Assembly: GCA_964613795.1 (NCBI GenBank)
Contig: CAZTJR010000015.1
Span: 1 to 64,000, forward strand
Length of the DNA: 64,000 nt
Reading direction: 5' to 3'
From: Chromatocurvus sp964613795
GTDB taxonomy: Bacteria; Pseudomonadota; Gammaproteobacteria; Pseudomonadales; Halieaceae
Positions 34,701-43,643 of this stretch are shown piece after piece. How positions within the stretch are numbered: position 1 is the first letter of the stretch; each line of letters opens with the position of its first letter. The notes under the pieces were generated by a model that was not told the origin of the DNA, ran no database searches, and saw only the letters and a list, made by a program, of their open reading frames with translations. Made by a program: the position numbers and the translations under genes.

Positions 34701-34823
34701 GCGCTGCTCAAGGGCGAGCTGGACGAGCATCTGGACACACTGCAACAGGTGGTCAGTAGCGAGTTGCCGGATGTGAATACAGTGCTCACGGAAAATGGAC
34801 TGGAGGCCATTACCGACAACTGA
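31725..34823 (+). CDS. Exported VPS10/Asp-box beta-propeller protein (1)
   Basis: 1032 residues with a signal peptide (MKKILSFLLVGACLTSA). Asp-box repeats (S-x-D-x-G-x-T-W) recur: STDAGETW, SKDGGATW, STDGGDTW, SDDAGATW, STDGGETF, SRDEGQSW. They give two consecutive propellers over roughly residues 30-720, similar to sortilin VPS10 and BNR sialidase-like folds. After it comes an Ig-like segment (APPGEYTVRMTVDGD, about 855) and a helical C-terminal bundle. Databases often call such proteins glycosyl hydrolases, but no glycosidase active-site residues can be pointed out. The next paralogue starts 58 bp downstream. A role in binding or degrading exported peptides is inferred from the peptidase-rich neighbourhood. 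Confidence 0.85.
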   Translation: MKKILSFLLVGACLTSAPEGLRAQEASFDQSVIKGMEWRNIGPDRGGRSLGVAGSPGRKHEYYFGAVGGGLWKTVDGGLNWKPVTDGQISSSSVGAVAVAETNPDIVYIGTGETQLRGNIIQGDGVYKSTDAGETWENVGLRDTQAIARVRVHPTDPDIVFVAALGHPYGPNEQRGIFRSKDGGATWDKVLFASEKAGGADLIIDRRNPETVYASIWEVYRTPWKMWGGGGDSGLWKSTDGGDTWEELTDNPGLAEKPVGKIGITVSPVNSDRLWALVESADGGVFRSDDAGATWTHVNSDRKLRQRAFYYTRIYADPKDENTVYALNTGFYKSTDGGETFDTTITVPHGDNHDLWIDPNDPERMVNANDGGGNVSINGGESWTDQNFPTSQLYHIMVTSDFPYHVCGAQQDNSTLCIPNEGWDFKQARGPSSEYYYPVGGGESGYIAQHPDKPDWFYAGSQGALLTKFNRSTGYLRDVQVYPRFFSGEPASALPERWQWTFPIVFSPVDSSRLYTSSQHVWVSRDEGQSWSKISPDLTYAEPGTLGKTGGVITMDMNGPEIYATVFALQPSHHDVNTLWAGSDDGLVHITRDHGDSWENITPPDLPKHSRVSIIEESRHNPGTAYIAVKRYQMDDRKPYIWKTADYGESWTRIIDGIREDDFIHSVREDRVKPGLLFAGGEHAVYVSFDDGANWHSLQLNMPDTQIADLQVTDKDVVAGTHGRSIYVLDDIAPLREYSSEVANKKFHLFEPLYAVRRVQEASIQYYLAEEAEEVSIAIIDSDGNIIVEKTGTEPEPEEVDDPYAQWYGALPIDPTTAQGLNVWSWNNRYAGAADFDGMIIWSGRPQLGPIAPPGEYTVRMTVDGDTQTRTFMLKADPRFDVPDAHIEEQFAFTMKVRDALDAANRAVIRIRDLKAQIDEQLGDSPAPPVVDATEDFKAKLSAVEEAIYQVKNVSGQDPLNFPIRLNNRLAYLQKSTESGDGLPTQGQLDVYALLKGELDEHLDTLQQVVSSELPDVNTVLTENGLEAITDN

Positions 34824-34881
34824 GGCAGCGAATTTTTACAATAACGGATACCATCTTTCACCTAACGGATCTTTGGGGTTC

Positions 34882-37800
34882 ATGGTTATGAGAAAAAGGT
34901 TACATACGATTTTTGCAGTGATCCTGGCGATTGGCTTTGTCCAGGCAGGGGTGGCGCAGAACAGCAGGGGCGGCTCGACGGACCTGATATCCGAGGAGAC
35001 TTTCAGGGGTCTCGAGCTGCGCAATATCGGACCGGCGTTCATGTCCGGGCGCATTGCCGATCTTGCCATTCACCCTGAGGACGAGAGCCTGTGGTATGTG
35101 GCCGTCGGCTCAGGCGGGGTCTGGAAAACCGTCAATGCCGGCACCACCTTCGAGCCCGTTTTCGATGACGAGGGTTCCTACTCCATCGGGGCCATCGCGC
35201 TGGACCCTGAAGACATGAATACCGTCTGGGTGGGCACCGGGGAGCACGGCGGCGGTCGTCACTTCGGCTTCGGCGATGGTGTCTACAAGTCGAGTGATGG
35301 TGGCAAGAACTGGAAAAACATGGGGCTGGAAGCGTCTGAGCATATCGGCAAGATCATTGTTCACCCCGAAAATCCTGATGTTGTGTATGTGGCAGCGCAG
35401 GGCCCGCTGTGGAGTGCCGGAGGTGACCGCGGCTTCTTCAAGTCCACCGATGGCGGCGAGACATGGGTCAAGACGCTGGGTGACGAGCAGTTTACCGGGG
35501 TGACCGATATCGTCATTGATCCGCGAAATCCGGAGCGTGTGTATGCCGCGACCTGGCAGCACCAGCGCACTGTGGCAGCACTGATGGATGGCGGCCCGAA
35601 GTCGGCGATCTACAAAAGCGAAGACGGGGGAGACAGCTGGACTAAGCTCAGCAAGGGATTGCCGGAAGGCAAAATGGGCAAGATCGGCATCGCGGTGTCG
35701 CATCACAACCCCGATATTCTCTATGCGGCCATTGAACTCAACCGCCGAAGCGGGGGTACCTGGAAGTCACTGGACCGCGGCGAGAGCTGGGAGCAGCAGT
35801 CCGAGGTGATCTCGGGCGGTACCGGTCCGCACTACTACGTGGAGCTTTACGCTTCACCGCATCATTTTGATCACCTCTACCTCATGGATGCGTCCATGAA
35901 GCACTCCAAGGATGGGGGCAAGACCTGGAACCTGGTGAATCGCGAGTATCGCCACGGCGATAACCACGCGTTGGCCTTCAAGCCCAGCGACCCCGACTAC
36001 ATCCTGCTGGGTACGGACGGCGGTGTTTACGAGAGCTTTGATTTGACCGAAACCTGGCGCTACATGCCAAATCTGCCGATCACCCAGTACTACAAGCTCT
36101 CGGTCGATGACGCCGAGCCTTTTTACAACATCTACAGCGGGACACAGGACAACGGCACCCATGGTGGGCCCTCGCGGACCGACAATGTCCAGGGGATCCA
36201 GAATTACGACTGGAAGCTGGTCCTGAACTGGGACGGCCACGCCACGGCGACAGAGCCCGGCAATCCCGACATCGTCTATGCCGAGCGACAGGAAGGCAAT
36301 CTGTCCCGGCTCGACATGACCACGGGTGAAGTGGTCGATATCCAGCCGCAGGCGGGTGAGGGCGAAGATTACGAGCGCTTCAACTGGGATGCGCCTATTC
36401 ACGTGAGCCCGCACGAGCCATCAAGAATCTATTTCGCGAGTCAGAGGGTCTGGCGGTCGGACAATCGCGGCGACAGCTGGCAGGCAATCTCGGGCGACCT
36501 GACCCGCGATGAAGAGCGCTTCGACCTGGCCATCATGGGGAACAGGCAGAGCTGGGATTCGCCGTGGGACGTCTGGGCCATGTCGAACTACAACACCATC
36601 ACCTCACTGTCCGAGTCGCCCCTGGTCGAGGGACTCATCTATGCGGGCACGGATGACGGTCTTCTGCAGGTTACCGAGGATGGTGGCGAGAACTGGCGCA
36701 GCATTGAGGTCAGCCGGATGGGTGTGCCGGCCAGGGCGTTTATCAACGATATCAAAGCCGACTTGCATGATCCCGACACCGTGTATGTCTCGCTGGACAA
36801 CCACAAGTACGGCGACTACAAGCCCCTCATCGTCAAGAGCACCGACCGGGGCCGCAGCTGGAAATCCATCAGTGGCGACCTGCCTGACAACCATCTTGTC
36901 TGGCGGCTTGCGCAGGACCATGTCAAGCCGGAGCTGCTGTTCGCGGCCACCGAGTTCGGACTCTTTTTCTCCATCGACGGTGGCGACAAGTGGACCGAGC
37001 TCGAGGGTGGTGTCCCGACAATCAGCTTCAGAGATCTGGCCATTCAACGACGTGAGAACGACCTGGTCGGTGCCTCCTTTGGCCGTGGCTTCTTCATCTT
37101 TGATGATTACAGCGTCCTGAGAGAGGTGTCCGAGGCCAGCCTGGAAAAAGAGGGCTCGTTGTATTCCACGAGAAAAGCCCTTTGGTACATCCCGAGATCG
37201 CACCTGAATTTTGACACGCAGAAAGGCTCACAGGGCGATTCGTATTACGTGGCGCCCAACCCGGATTTCGGAGCGACCTTTACCTACCACCTGAATCAGG
37301 ATCTGCTGACCGACGCCGAAGCGCGACAGGAAGCCGAACGGCCGCTGGTTGAAGCGGGTGAGGATATCGGCTTCCCCGGCTGGGACGTCGTCGGTGCGGA
37401 AGCCGTTCAGGCCGAACCCCGTGTGTTTGTTCTGGTGAAAGATGCGGCCGGTAACGTGGTGCGACGCGTTGAAGGTCCGACAGAAAAGGGCTTTCATCGC
37501 ATAGCCTGGGACCTGAGATATCCGGCTCCGCAGGCCATCGGCCTGAGTGACAGCTATGACGATGACGGTCCGACGGCCATGATGGCGGCCCCCGGCAAAT
37601 ACACTGCGTCGCTATACAAGCGCGTTGACGGGCAGACGACCCGACTCGATGGTGAGATTGAGTTTGAGGTCGAGCGTCTATACGAGGGAGCCCTTCCCGG
37701 GGCATCCGAGGCGGACGTGGTGGCATTCTGGCGATCCTATGAGGATGCCGTGCGGGAAGCCTCTGCGATCAACATGCAGCTCAGCAACGCCGTATCCAGG

Positions 37801-38163
37801 GTCAAGGCCATGGCGCATGCACTGTCGCGATCGCGAGCGGATGCCGGCAGCCTGGATCGTGAACTGCACACGCTCAGGGACGAAATACACGCCCTGAACG
37901 CTGAGGTAAACGGCAATCCGGCGCGCGTAGAGGTGGGGGAGAAAACCCACACCACCATCGGGCAGCGGCTGTTTGCGGTGGAAAGGGGGATTTCCCATTC
38001 CCTGTACGGTCCTACGGAGACGAGCAGAAAGTCGCTCGAACTCGCCAGGAAGGCAATGAGTGCCGTCAAGCCTCGGCTGCAAAAAGCCCTGGAATCACTG
38101 GATAAGCTCGGCAGCGAGCTCATCGCGGCAGGCGCTCCGTATGTCGAGGGCAGCGCTGACTGA
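34882..38163 (+). CDS. Exported VPS10/Asp-box beta-propeller protein (2)
   Basis: 1093 residues from ATG 34882 (ATG 34888 also possible), after a GGGG-containing site; the open frame starts earlier inside the preceding gene. The signal peptide is LHTIFAVILAIGFVQAGVA. It has the same architecture as the gene before it: LRNIGPAFMSGRIADLAIHP opens the propeller, Asp-boxes include SSDGGKNW, STDGGETW, SEDGGDSW and STDRGRSW, then an Ig-like segment (APGKYTASLYKRVDGQ) and a C-terminal helical bundle. Spacing and strand suggest an operon with the upstream paralogue. Sequence divergence between the two is substantial, so the duplication is old. Confidence 0.85.
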   Translation: MVMRKRLHTIFAVILAIGFVQAGVAQNSRGGSTDLISEETFRGLELRNIGPAFMSGRIADLAIHPEDESLWYVAVGSGGVWKTVNAGTTFEPVFDDEGSYSIGAIALDPEDMNTVWVGTGEHGGGRHFGFGDGVYKSSDGGKNWKNMGLEASEHIGKIIVHPENPDVVYVAAQGPLWSAGGDRGFFKSTDGGETWVKTLGDEQFTGVTDIVIDPRNPERVYAATWQHQRTVAALMDGGPKSAIYKSEDGGDSWTKLSKGLPEGKMGKIGIAVSHHNPDILYAAIELNRRSGGTWKSLDRGESWEQQSEVISGGTGPHYYVELYASPHHFDHLYLMDASMKHSKDGGKTWNLVNREYRHGDNHALAFKPSDPDYILLGTDGGVYESFDLTETWRYMPNLPITQYYKLSVDDAEPFYNIYSGTQDNGTHGGPSRTDNVQGIQNYDWKLVLNWDGHATATEPGNPDIVYAERQEGNLSRLDMTTGEVVDIQPQAGEGEDYERFNWDAPIHVSPHEPSRIYFASQRVWRSDNRGDSWQAISGDLTRDEERFDLAIMGNRQSWDSPWDVWAMSNYNTITSLSESPLVEGLIYAGTDDGLLQVTEDGGENWRSIEVSRMGVPARAFINDIKADLHDPDTVYVSLDNHKYGDYKPLIVKSTDRGRSWKSISGDLPDNHLVWRLAQDHVKPELLFAATEFGLFFSIDGGDKWTELEGGVPTISFRDLAIQRRENDLVGASFGRGFFIFDDYSVLREVSEASLEKEGSLYSTRKALWYIPRSHLNFDTQKGSQGDSYYVAPNPDFGATFTYHLNQDLLTDAEARQEAERPLVEAGEDIGFPGWDVVGAEAVQAEPRVFVLVKDAAGNVVRRVEGPTEKGFHRIAWDLRYPAPQAIGLSDSYDDDGPTAMMAAPGKYTASLYKRVDGQTTRLDGEIEFEVERLYEGALPGASEADVVAFWRSYEDAVREASAINMQLSNAVSRVKAMAHALSRSRADAGSLDRELHTLRDEIHALNAEVNGNPARVEVGEKTHTTIGQRLFAVERGISHSLYGPTETSRKSLELARKAMSAVKPRLQKALESLDKLGSELIAAGAPYVEGSAD

Positions 38164-38181
38164 CCGTCGGCAAATGGGCTG

Positions 38182-38217
38182 TCCGCGTGCGTGCGCCTCG
38201 GGGCGCATCCACGCGGA
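38182..38217. terminator. Long GC-rich hairpin after second propeller gene
   Basis: TCCGCGTG (38182-38189) pairs with CACGCGGA (38210-38217), and inside it GCGCC (38193-38197) pairs with GGCGC (38202-38206) around a four-base loop. It starts 19 bp after the stop of the propeller gene, so it is probably its terminator, though no T-run follows. Confidence 0.5.
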
Positions 38218-38234
38218 TGTTCCAAGAATGATGT

Positions 38235-38259
38235 CGGGCTGCTGCCATCCGGCAGCCCG
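38235..38259. repeat. Second hairpin in the 38164-38433 spacer
   Basis: CGGGCTGC at 38235-38242 pairs with GCAGCCCG at 38252-38259, loop of nine. It stands 17 bp after the first hairpin. Confidence 0.45.
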
Positions 38260-38361
38260 TCCCGCCAAATCCCCCAATCCACGTCACCAGAAACCCCGGG
38301 CCATCCGGCTGCTGCCGCTTGCTGTCGACATTGCCGCGAATGGCAGCGCACTGACGGTTGC

Positions 38362-38383
38362 ATCCGCGCATCGCTTCGCGGAT
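38362..38383. repeat. Third hairpin, upstream of the outer-membrane barrel gene
   Basis: ATCCGCG at 38362-38368 pairs with CGCGGAT at 38377-38383, loop of eight, 50 bp before the GTG start at 38434. Its core repeats part of the first hairpin (CCGCG/CGCGG). Confidence 0.4.
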
Positions 38384-38433
38384 AGTCTCGCGTCGTCGCC
38401 GCAGATGCGGCACGAGGCAAGCGGGGGAAGGCA

Positions 38434-39738
38434 GTGAGTTCGACCGGACGTGGCGCTGCCACACCGAAGACAGAGCAATTCCTGATGGTCTTTGCAGGAC
38501 TCAGTCTGTTCATGGTCCACGCCGTGAGCGAAGCAACGGTCACCCTGCGCCCGCGGGTGCAGGCCGGACTTATTGCGAATGACAGCGCCTCGACAAACGT
38601 GTTCCCCAGCGGCTTCCTCACCTTTGAAGAGGGCTTCAATCTCAATCGCGCGGAACTGCTGCTGGAAAAAATGCCGCGCGCCAACCTGAAGCCGCGTATC
38701 GGCCCATTTCCCGGGCCCAAGCCCGATAGCGCGGACTGGGGCTTTGAGGTCAACCTGCGCTACGGCACCGATGCGGCCCTCACCTTCGGACTGGACGATG
38801 ACCTTCCCATAAACGACGGCGAGGATACGCTCTGGCTCTTGCCGCAGTGGTTTGCCAGTGCCTACCTGCCCTGGGGAGAGGGCTTGGCGATTATTGCCGG
38901 TAGCTTCTTCACACCGGTGGGTCACGAGATAGGCGCGCCGGTGGATCCGCCTACCGCCTTCTACACCCATGCCTATGCGTTCGCCTATCAGCCGGTAAAG
39001 CACGTTGGCGTTTATGCCTCGGCAAAGCTGCCGCTGACGCCGGCGTCCGGCCTCTGGTCGGCCGGCGCCGGCATCGTTCAGGGCTGGAACAATCTTGAGG
39101 ACAACAACGACGACAAGACCCTGCTGTTCGATCTGCGCTGGCGCAGCCGCGATTTCCGTACCTGGCTGGATATCGAGAACGTGATCGGCAATGAGCAGTC
39201 AGAAAACGGCGTGACGGAGCAGACGCGCCCCTTCAATGCCGCCAGCAGCAGTGGCGCCAGACTGCTGCGCAACTTTCACGCGCTCACTCTCAGCCACCGT
39301 CTGGACGGTGATCGCCGCTGGACGGTGAATGCGGTCTATGGACACCAGGAGGGCGGTGACGTGCTGGCCGACAGCAACAATCCGCCGGGATTTCTCATCA
39401 CGGAGGACAGCGCCTGGTACGGTGTCAATGCGAGCGTGCACCGGCGTCTGGGTCCGCGGCTTGAGGCGGCGCTGCGTCTCGAGTGGTTCCGCGACGACAA
39501 GGGCGCCCATGCCTTGCTGCCCGAGGGCATTTACCGCGGTGCGACGGCAAACCTCGCCTGGTGGCCGGCGCCGTCCCTGCGGCTGCGCGCGGAGTTGCGT
39601 CGCGACGATTACAGCGGTCCGGGGGAACCCTTCGGCGGCGAGGTGCCCACGGTGTTTTTCGGCAATCGTGACGACCAGTGGGTATTCTCGCTCGACATGA
39701 CCTGGTCACCCGCATCCGCATGGGGGCAATTACCCTGA
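38434..39738 (+). CDS. Porin-like outer-membrane beta-barrel protein
   Basis: 434 residues from GTG 38434 with GGGGAAGG just upstream. A hydrophobic stretch LMVFAGLSLFMVHAVSEA serves as signal peptide. The remainder is regular amphipathic beta-strand (WGFEVNLRYGTDAALTFG, WFASAYLPWGEGLAIIAGSF, FAYQPVKHVGVYASAKLPL), as in OmpL/BBP2-like barrels with the short motif on the third hairpin VGHEIGAPVDPPT, found in that family. The C-terminus WGQLP lacks a final aromatic. Its stop overlaps the next ATG by one base (TGATG), so it is coupled to the DNA-repair-type pair that follows, an unusual neighbour. Confidence 0.78.
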   Translation: MSSTGRGAATPKTEQFLMVFAGLSLFMVHAVSEATVTLRPRVQAGLIANDSASTNVFPSGFLTFEEGFNLNRAELLLEKMPRANLKPRIGPFPGPKPDSADWGFEVNLRYGTDAALTFGLDDDLPINDGEDTLWLLPQWFASAYLPWGEGLAIIAGSFFTPVGHEIGAPVDPPTAFYTHAYAFAYQPVKHVGVYASAKLPLTPASGLWSAGAGIVQGWNNLEDNNDDKTLLFDLRWRSRDFRTWLDIENVIGNEQSENGVTEQTRPFNAASSSGARLLRNFHALTLSHRLDGDRRWTVNAVYGHQEGGDVLADSNNPPGFLITEDSAWYGVNASVHRRLGPRLEAALRLEWFRDDKGAHALLPEGIYRGATANLAWWPAPSLRLRAELRRDDYSGPGEPFGGEVPTVFFGNRDDQWVFSLDMTWSPASAWGQLP

Positions 39739-40880
39739 TGGCATTGACACTCATTCATACGTCGGACTGGCAGATAGGCAAGGTTTTCGGCTTTGTCGAT
39801 GAGCAGACGCTGGGGCTCCTGCAGCGAGCGCGGCTCGACGCCATTGACCGCATCGGCAGCCTGGCCGCGGCGCGCGGTGTCCGCCATGTTCTGGTCGCGG
39901 GCGATGTCTACGACACGCAGGATGTCACCCAGCGCCTGCTGCTGCAGCCCATTGAGCGGATGCGCGCGTTTGACGACGTCATATGGCATTTACTGCCTGG
40001 CAATCACGATCCGGACCAGCCTTTTGGCATCTGGGACCGTCTGGCGCGCACCGAGCTTCCCGGCAATATCGTGATCCATGCCGACGCCGAGCCCTACCTG
40101 CACGAGGCGGACAGGCTCGCCATCCTGCCGGCGCCACTTAAGCATTTCCGCAGTCTCGAGGATCTCACGGACTGGATGAATGATGCCGCCACTCCCGACG
40201 GCTACTACCGTATCGGCCTGGCGCATGGCTCCATCCGCAGCTTCGGTTCCGATGAGAGTCAGGCGGCCAACTTCATCGATCCCCAACGGCCGCAGCTCGC
40301 GGCGCTGAGTTATCTCGCGCTGGGTGACTGGCACGGTACGCAAAAGATCAATGAGCGAGTCTGGTACAGCGGTACCCACGAGACCGACGCTTACGATGTC
40401 ATCGACGGCGGCAACACGCTGCTCGTCACCCTCGATAGCCCCGAAGCCACACCGGCAGTGGAAAAGATCGCCACGGGCAGCTATCACTGGCACCGTGAGG
40501 AGGTCACGCTGAGCGGTCGCAGCGACATCGATGCACTCGCGCAGCGACTGCGTGCGCTGCTCCCCGCGCCGTTGTCCAACCATCTTGTGCGCCTGGGAGT
40601 GTCGGGTACGCTCTCTCTGGAGGATTCGCACTACTTCGACTCCCTTGTCCATGGCTCGGTGGATGCGGCACTCGCGCAGCTGCGCATCGACAACCGCATT
40701 CTCCCCATGCCCAGCGAGGAGGACCTGGCCCAGTTTGGTCCCGGTGGCTACATACGTCTTGCCGCGGACCGGCTGATGGCCATGGCCAGGGATGCGGAGA
40801 ATGACGAGCGGGAGCTGGCGGCGCTGGCACTGCAGCGTCTCTATGTCGAGTATCGCGCGCTGGGCGGGATCGACGCATGA
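39738..40880 (+). CDS. Mre11/SbcD-like metallophosphoesterase (DNA exonuclease subunit)
   Basis: 380 residues from ATG 39738; an open extension to 39678 lies within the barrel gene. Calcineurin-type motifs in order: HTSDWQIGK (7-15), VAGDVYD, LPGNHDPD, GLAHG and ALGDWHGTQ. In SbcD and Mre11 the first motif reads D-x-H; here the His is Gln (DWQ), as I recall in a SbcD-like subfamily of proteobacteria. The capping C-terminal region is present. It overlaps the following Rad50-like gene by 4 bp, so the two products form a nuclease/ATPase complex by analogy with SbcCD and Bacillus YhaO/YhaN. Confidence 0.88.
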   Translation: MALTLIHTSDWQIGKVFGFVDEQTLGLLQRARLDAIDRIGSLAAARGVRHVLVAGDVYDTQDVTQRLLLQPIERMRAFDDVIWHLLPGNHDPDQPFGIWDRLARTELPGNIVIHADAEPYLHEADRLAILPAPLKHFRSLEDLTDWMNDAATPDGYYRIGLAHGSIRSFGSDESQAANFIDPQRPQLAALSYLALGDWHGTQKINERVWYSGTHETDAYDVIDGGNTLLVTLDSPEATPAVEKIATGSYHWHREEVTLSGRSDIDALAQRLRALLPAPLSNHLVRLGVSGTLSLEDSHYFDSLVHGSVDAALAQLRIDNRILPMPSEEDLAQFGPGGYIRLAADRLMAMARDAENDERELAALALQRLYVEYRALGGIDA

Positions 40881-43576
40881 AGATTCGCGCGATCCGCGTC
40901 AATCAGTGGCGAAAATTCACGCGACCTGCCGGTATCCAGGGCCTGGGTGATGGACTCAATGTGCTGTCGGCACCGAATGAGGCAGGCAAAAGCACGCTGG
41001 TCGGCGCGCTGCAGCTGGCGCTGTTTACGAAGCACAGCACCACCGGCAGAGATGTCGACGCCCTGCTGAACCACGCCGCCCCGAACTCGCCGGCGGTCGA
41101 GGTCGAGTTTGACATTGACGGACAGCCCTACACGCTGCGCAAGCGCTTCAAACGCGGCAGCCTGGCGAAGCTGATAAAACCCGATGGTGCCGAGCTTCAG
41201 GGCGAGGGCGCCGAGGCATTTATCGCGGAACTGCTGGGGTTTACCTTCCCGGGCCGTGGCGCAGGCAACGCCGACAGCATGGGGCTCTGGTCACTCCTCT
41301 GGCTTAACCAGGGCGACGGTGCACGCTCCATTTCCGCCTCGGATGGCGCGCAGCGAACGGTCATGGGCGCCCTTGAGGACACGGTGGGCAATCTGCTGGG
41401 TGGCGAGCAGGGACGGCGACTCCCCATCAAGATCAGGGGCGACCTGCAGCAACTCGTCACAGAGTCCAAGGGTCAGCCCAAGGATCGCTACAGGAGAGCC
41501 ATCGAACGCGTGACTGAGCTTGACCATGAGCTGGCGGAACTGACAGCGGCATTTGCACGCACGGAGAGTGATCTGCAGGCCTATGAGGAAGTCTGCGCCG
41601 CGCTTAACGAGAAGGCGGCGTCCAGCACCGAAGCGGAGCTGCAGCGGGACATTCAGGCCGCCAACGATCGCGTGGAGGAACTGCTTACGCTGGAAGCCGA
41701 AATCAGTGCCGCCGACTCCGAGGCGGAGCGCCTCGAGCAGCAGTATCGCGATGCGATGCAGGCAAAACGGGCGCAAGAGCAGCTGGCTTCGGCCATTGAC
41801 GCACTGACACAGGAGGTTGCAACGGCCGAGCAGACGGTAACCAACGCCCGGGTGGAAGAGGCGCGGCTGCAATCGCTCTGGCAGGACGCGCGCGCGGCGC
41901 AAGTCAAGGCGGACAGCGCAAAGGTTGAGGCGGACACTGCGCTGAGGCGGGCGACGAATGCGCTGACCGGTGCTCAGTGGCGCGGCGAGCTGGCAACACT
42001 GTACAGGGCGGTCGCCGACGCAGAGTCGGCAGCAGCGGCCATTGCGGCGCTCGAGGCCAGGGTGAATGCCATCAAGGCAACGCCTGAGGCGGTCGCGGCC
42101 CTCGATAATCTCATGGATGAGGTGCGCGCCGCGCAGGCCGCCATGACTGCCGTGGCCACGCTGGTGGATTTTGCGCTGGAGGACACGGCCTCGACGCGCG
42201 TGACGCTGTCGCAGGGAGCCATGCCGCCGGCTGGCGAAACGCTTGCGCTGATGGATCCTACCGAGGTCAGAATTGAAGGCATTGGCGTCATCAGCGTTCG
42301 TCCGCAGGTGGCGGACGCAGCCGTGATGCAGGCGAACCTGCAGCGTGCAGAGCAGGCGCTTTCGGCGGCCCTGGCCGCTATCGATGCCGCGGATAGTTCC
42401 GCGGCCCGCCAGCTGCTGCGCAATCGCGAGACGGCTGAACGCGATCTCAACGACGCCAGGGCCAGCCTCGAGCGCATCGCTCCGGCAGATGACGGCGGCC
42501 TGGACGGCGTGCGGGAAAGACGGGAGCGTGCCCGGGCGGAGCTTGAGCAGCTGGAGGCTGCGGGTCTTGACCTGGCTGCACTTCCGACGCTGGACGCTGC
42601 GCGCGCCGCGCGACAGGATGCGGCCAACGCCGCCGAAGCCGCGGTCCTCGAAGCCCTGCAGGCGACACAGGCGGCCACACAATGCCGTGCCGCGCTCGAC
42701 GAGCATCGTGATACGCTGCGCGCTCCGGAAACCGCGCTGTCGGCCGGCGCGGCGCAGCTGGCGGCGCGGCAGGAGGCGCTGAGCAATATGCCCGCAGAGC
42801 ACGCGCTGCGGGAACGCATGGCGGCAGCCCACGACGCCGTCGAACAACAGAAGGCGCTTGTCAGGGCACTCAAGGCAAAGGCCGGGGGAAACAGCGTGCA
42901 GCTGTCCCGGGCGCGCCTCGTGCGGCTTCAGCAGTCCCTCGAGTCGTATCGACACGGCATCAATGACCTGAAAAGCCGGAAGATAAGCCTGAAGACCACG
43001 CTGATGCGCGATGGTGCAGCAGGCATCGGCGAGAAGATGGCAGCGACGGCGCGGGAACTCGAACTGGCGAGGGCTGAACGCGATCGCTTAGAGCGCGAGG
43101 CACGTATTCTCGGCACGCTGAATGCGGTCCTGACAGACGCCGAACGCGAAGCCAGGGACCGCTTTCTGGGGCCGATTACAGAAAAGGTCCGGCCGTACCT
43201 GCAGGCGCTTTTCCCCGAGGCCGATATCCAGCTGGCCGACTCACTGGGTGTGGAGTCGGTGTATCGCGGGGCGGGGGAAACGCCCGATTTCGCTGCGCTC
43301 AGCATGGGCACGCGGGAACAGATCAATATTCTGACCCGTATTGCCATCGCCGAGATGATGGCTGAGCAGGGCAAGCCCGCCATGGTGATCATCGACGACG
43401 GACTCGTGCACGCGGATGACCAGCGACTGCAGCGCATGTTCGATATTCTCAATCTGGCGGCAGAGCGCGTTCAGATTCTGCTGTTGTCCTGCCATGCAAA
43501 TACCTTCGAGCGGGCAGGTGGCCGACTGTTGTCGATTGAGGCATTTGAGGAGACGGAGGGGCTGCGGAGTCACTAG
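40877..43576 (+). CDS. Rad50/SbcC/YhaN-like AAA ATPase with long coiled coil
   Basis: 899 residues. The N-terminal ATPase half has Walker A APNEAGKST (32-40); the middle, about residues 190-740, is Ala/Glu/Arg-rich coiled coil; the C-terminal half has the signature-like LSMGTREQ and Walker B MVIIDDG (about 836-842). The coil apex contains no CxxC zinc hook (only isolated Cys in EVCAAL and QCRAAL), unlike canonical Rad50/SbcC. WSLLWLNQGDGARSI around 136 is typical of YhaN-like proteins. It likely moves DNA ends for its Mre11-like partner. Start ATGA overlaps the partner's stop. Confidence 0.9.
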   Translation: MKIRAIRVNQWRKFTRPAGIQGLGDGLNVLSAPNEAGKSTLVGALQLALFTKHSTTGRDVDALLNHAAPNSPAVEVEFDIDGQPYTLRKRFKRGSLAKLIKPDGAELQGEGAEAFIAELLGFTFPGRGAGNADSMGLWSLLWLNQGDGARSISASDGAQRTVMGALEDTVGNLLGGEQGRRLPIKIRGDLQQLVTESKGQPKDRYRRAIERVTELDHELAELTAAFARTESDLQAYEEVCAALNEKAASSTEAELQRDIQAANDRVEELLTLEAEISAADSEAERLEQQYRDAMQAKRAQEQLASAIDALTQEVATAEQTVTNARVEEARLQSLWQDARAAQVKADSAKVEADTALRRATNALTGAQWRGELATLYRAVADAESAAAAIAALEARVNAIKATPEAVAALDNLMDEVRAAQAAMTAVATLVDFALEDTASTRVTLSQGAMPPAGETLALMDPTEVRIEGIGVISVRPQVADAAVMQANLQRAEQALSAALAAIDAADSSAARQLLRNRETAERDLNDARASLERIAPADDGGLDGVRERRERARAELEQLEAAGLDLAALPTLDAARAARQDAANAAEAAVLEALQATQAATQCRAALDEHRDTLRAPETALSAGAAQLAARQEALSNMPAEHALRERMAAAHDAVEQQKALVRALKAKAGGNSVQLSRARLVRLQQSLESYRHGINDLKSRKISLKTTLMRDGAAGIGEKMAATARELELARAERDRLEREARILGTLNAVLTDAEREARDRFLGPITEKVRPYLQALFPEADIQLADSLGVESVYRGAGETPDFAALSMGTREQINILTRIAIAEMMAEQGKPAMVIIDDGLVHADDQRLQRMFDILNLAAERVQILLLSCHANTFERAGGRLLSIEAFEETEGLRSH

Positions 43577-43643
43577 TTGTGGTCTTTCCGAGTGACCGGG
43601 ATCAACCCCCGAAAACGGCTTGCATCTGCCCTGCACCTGATCC

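Noticed and set aside
41291..42955. 554-codon minus-strand frame inside the Rad50-like gene
   Set aside because: Cys/Arg-rich translation with no family features; shadow of the Ala/Glu-rich coiled coil.
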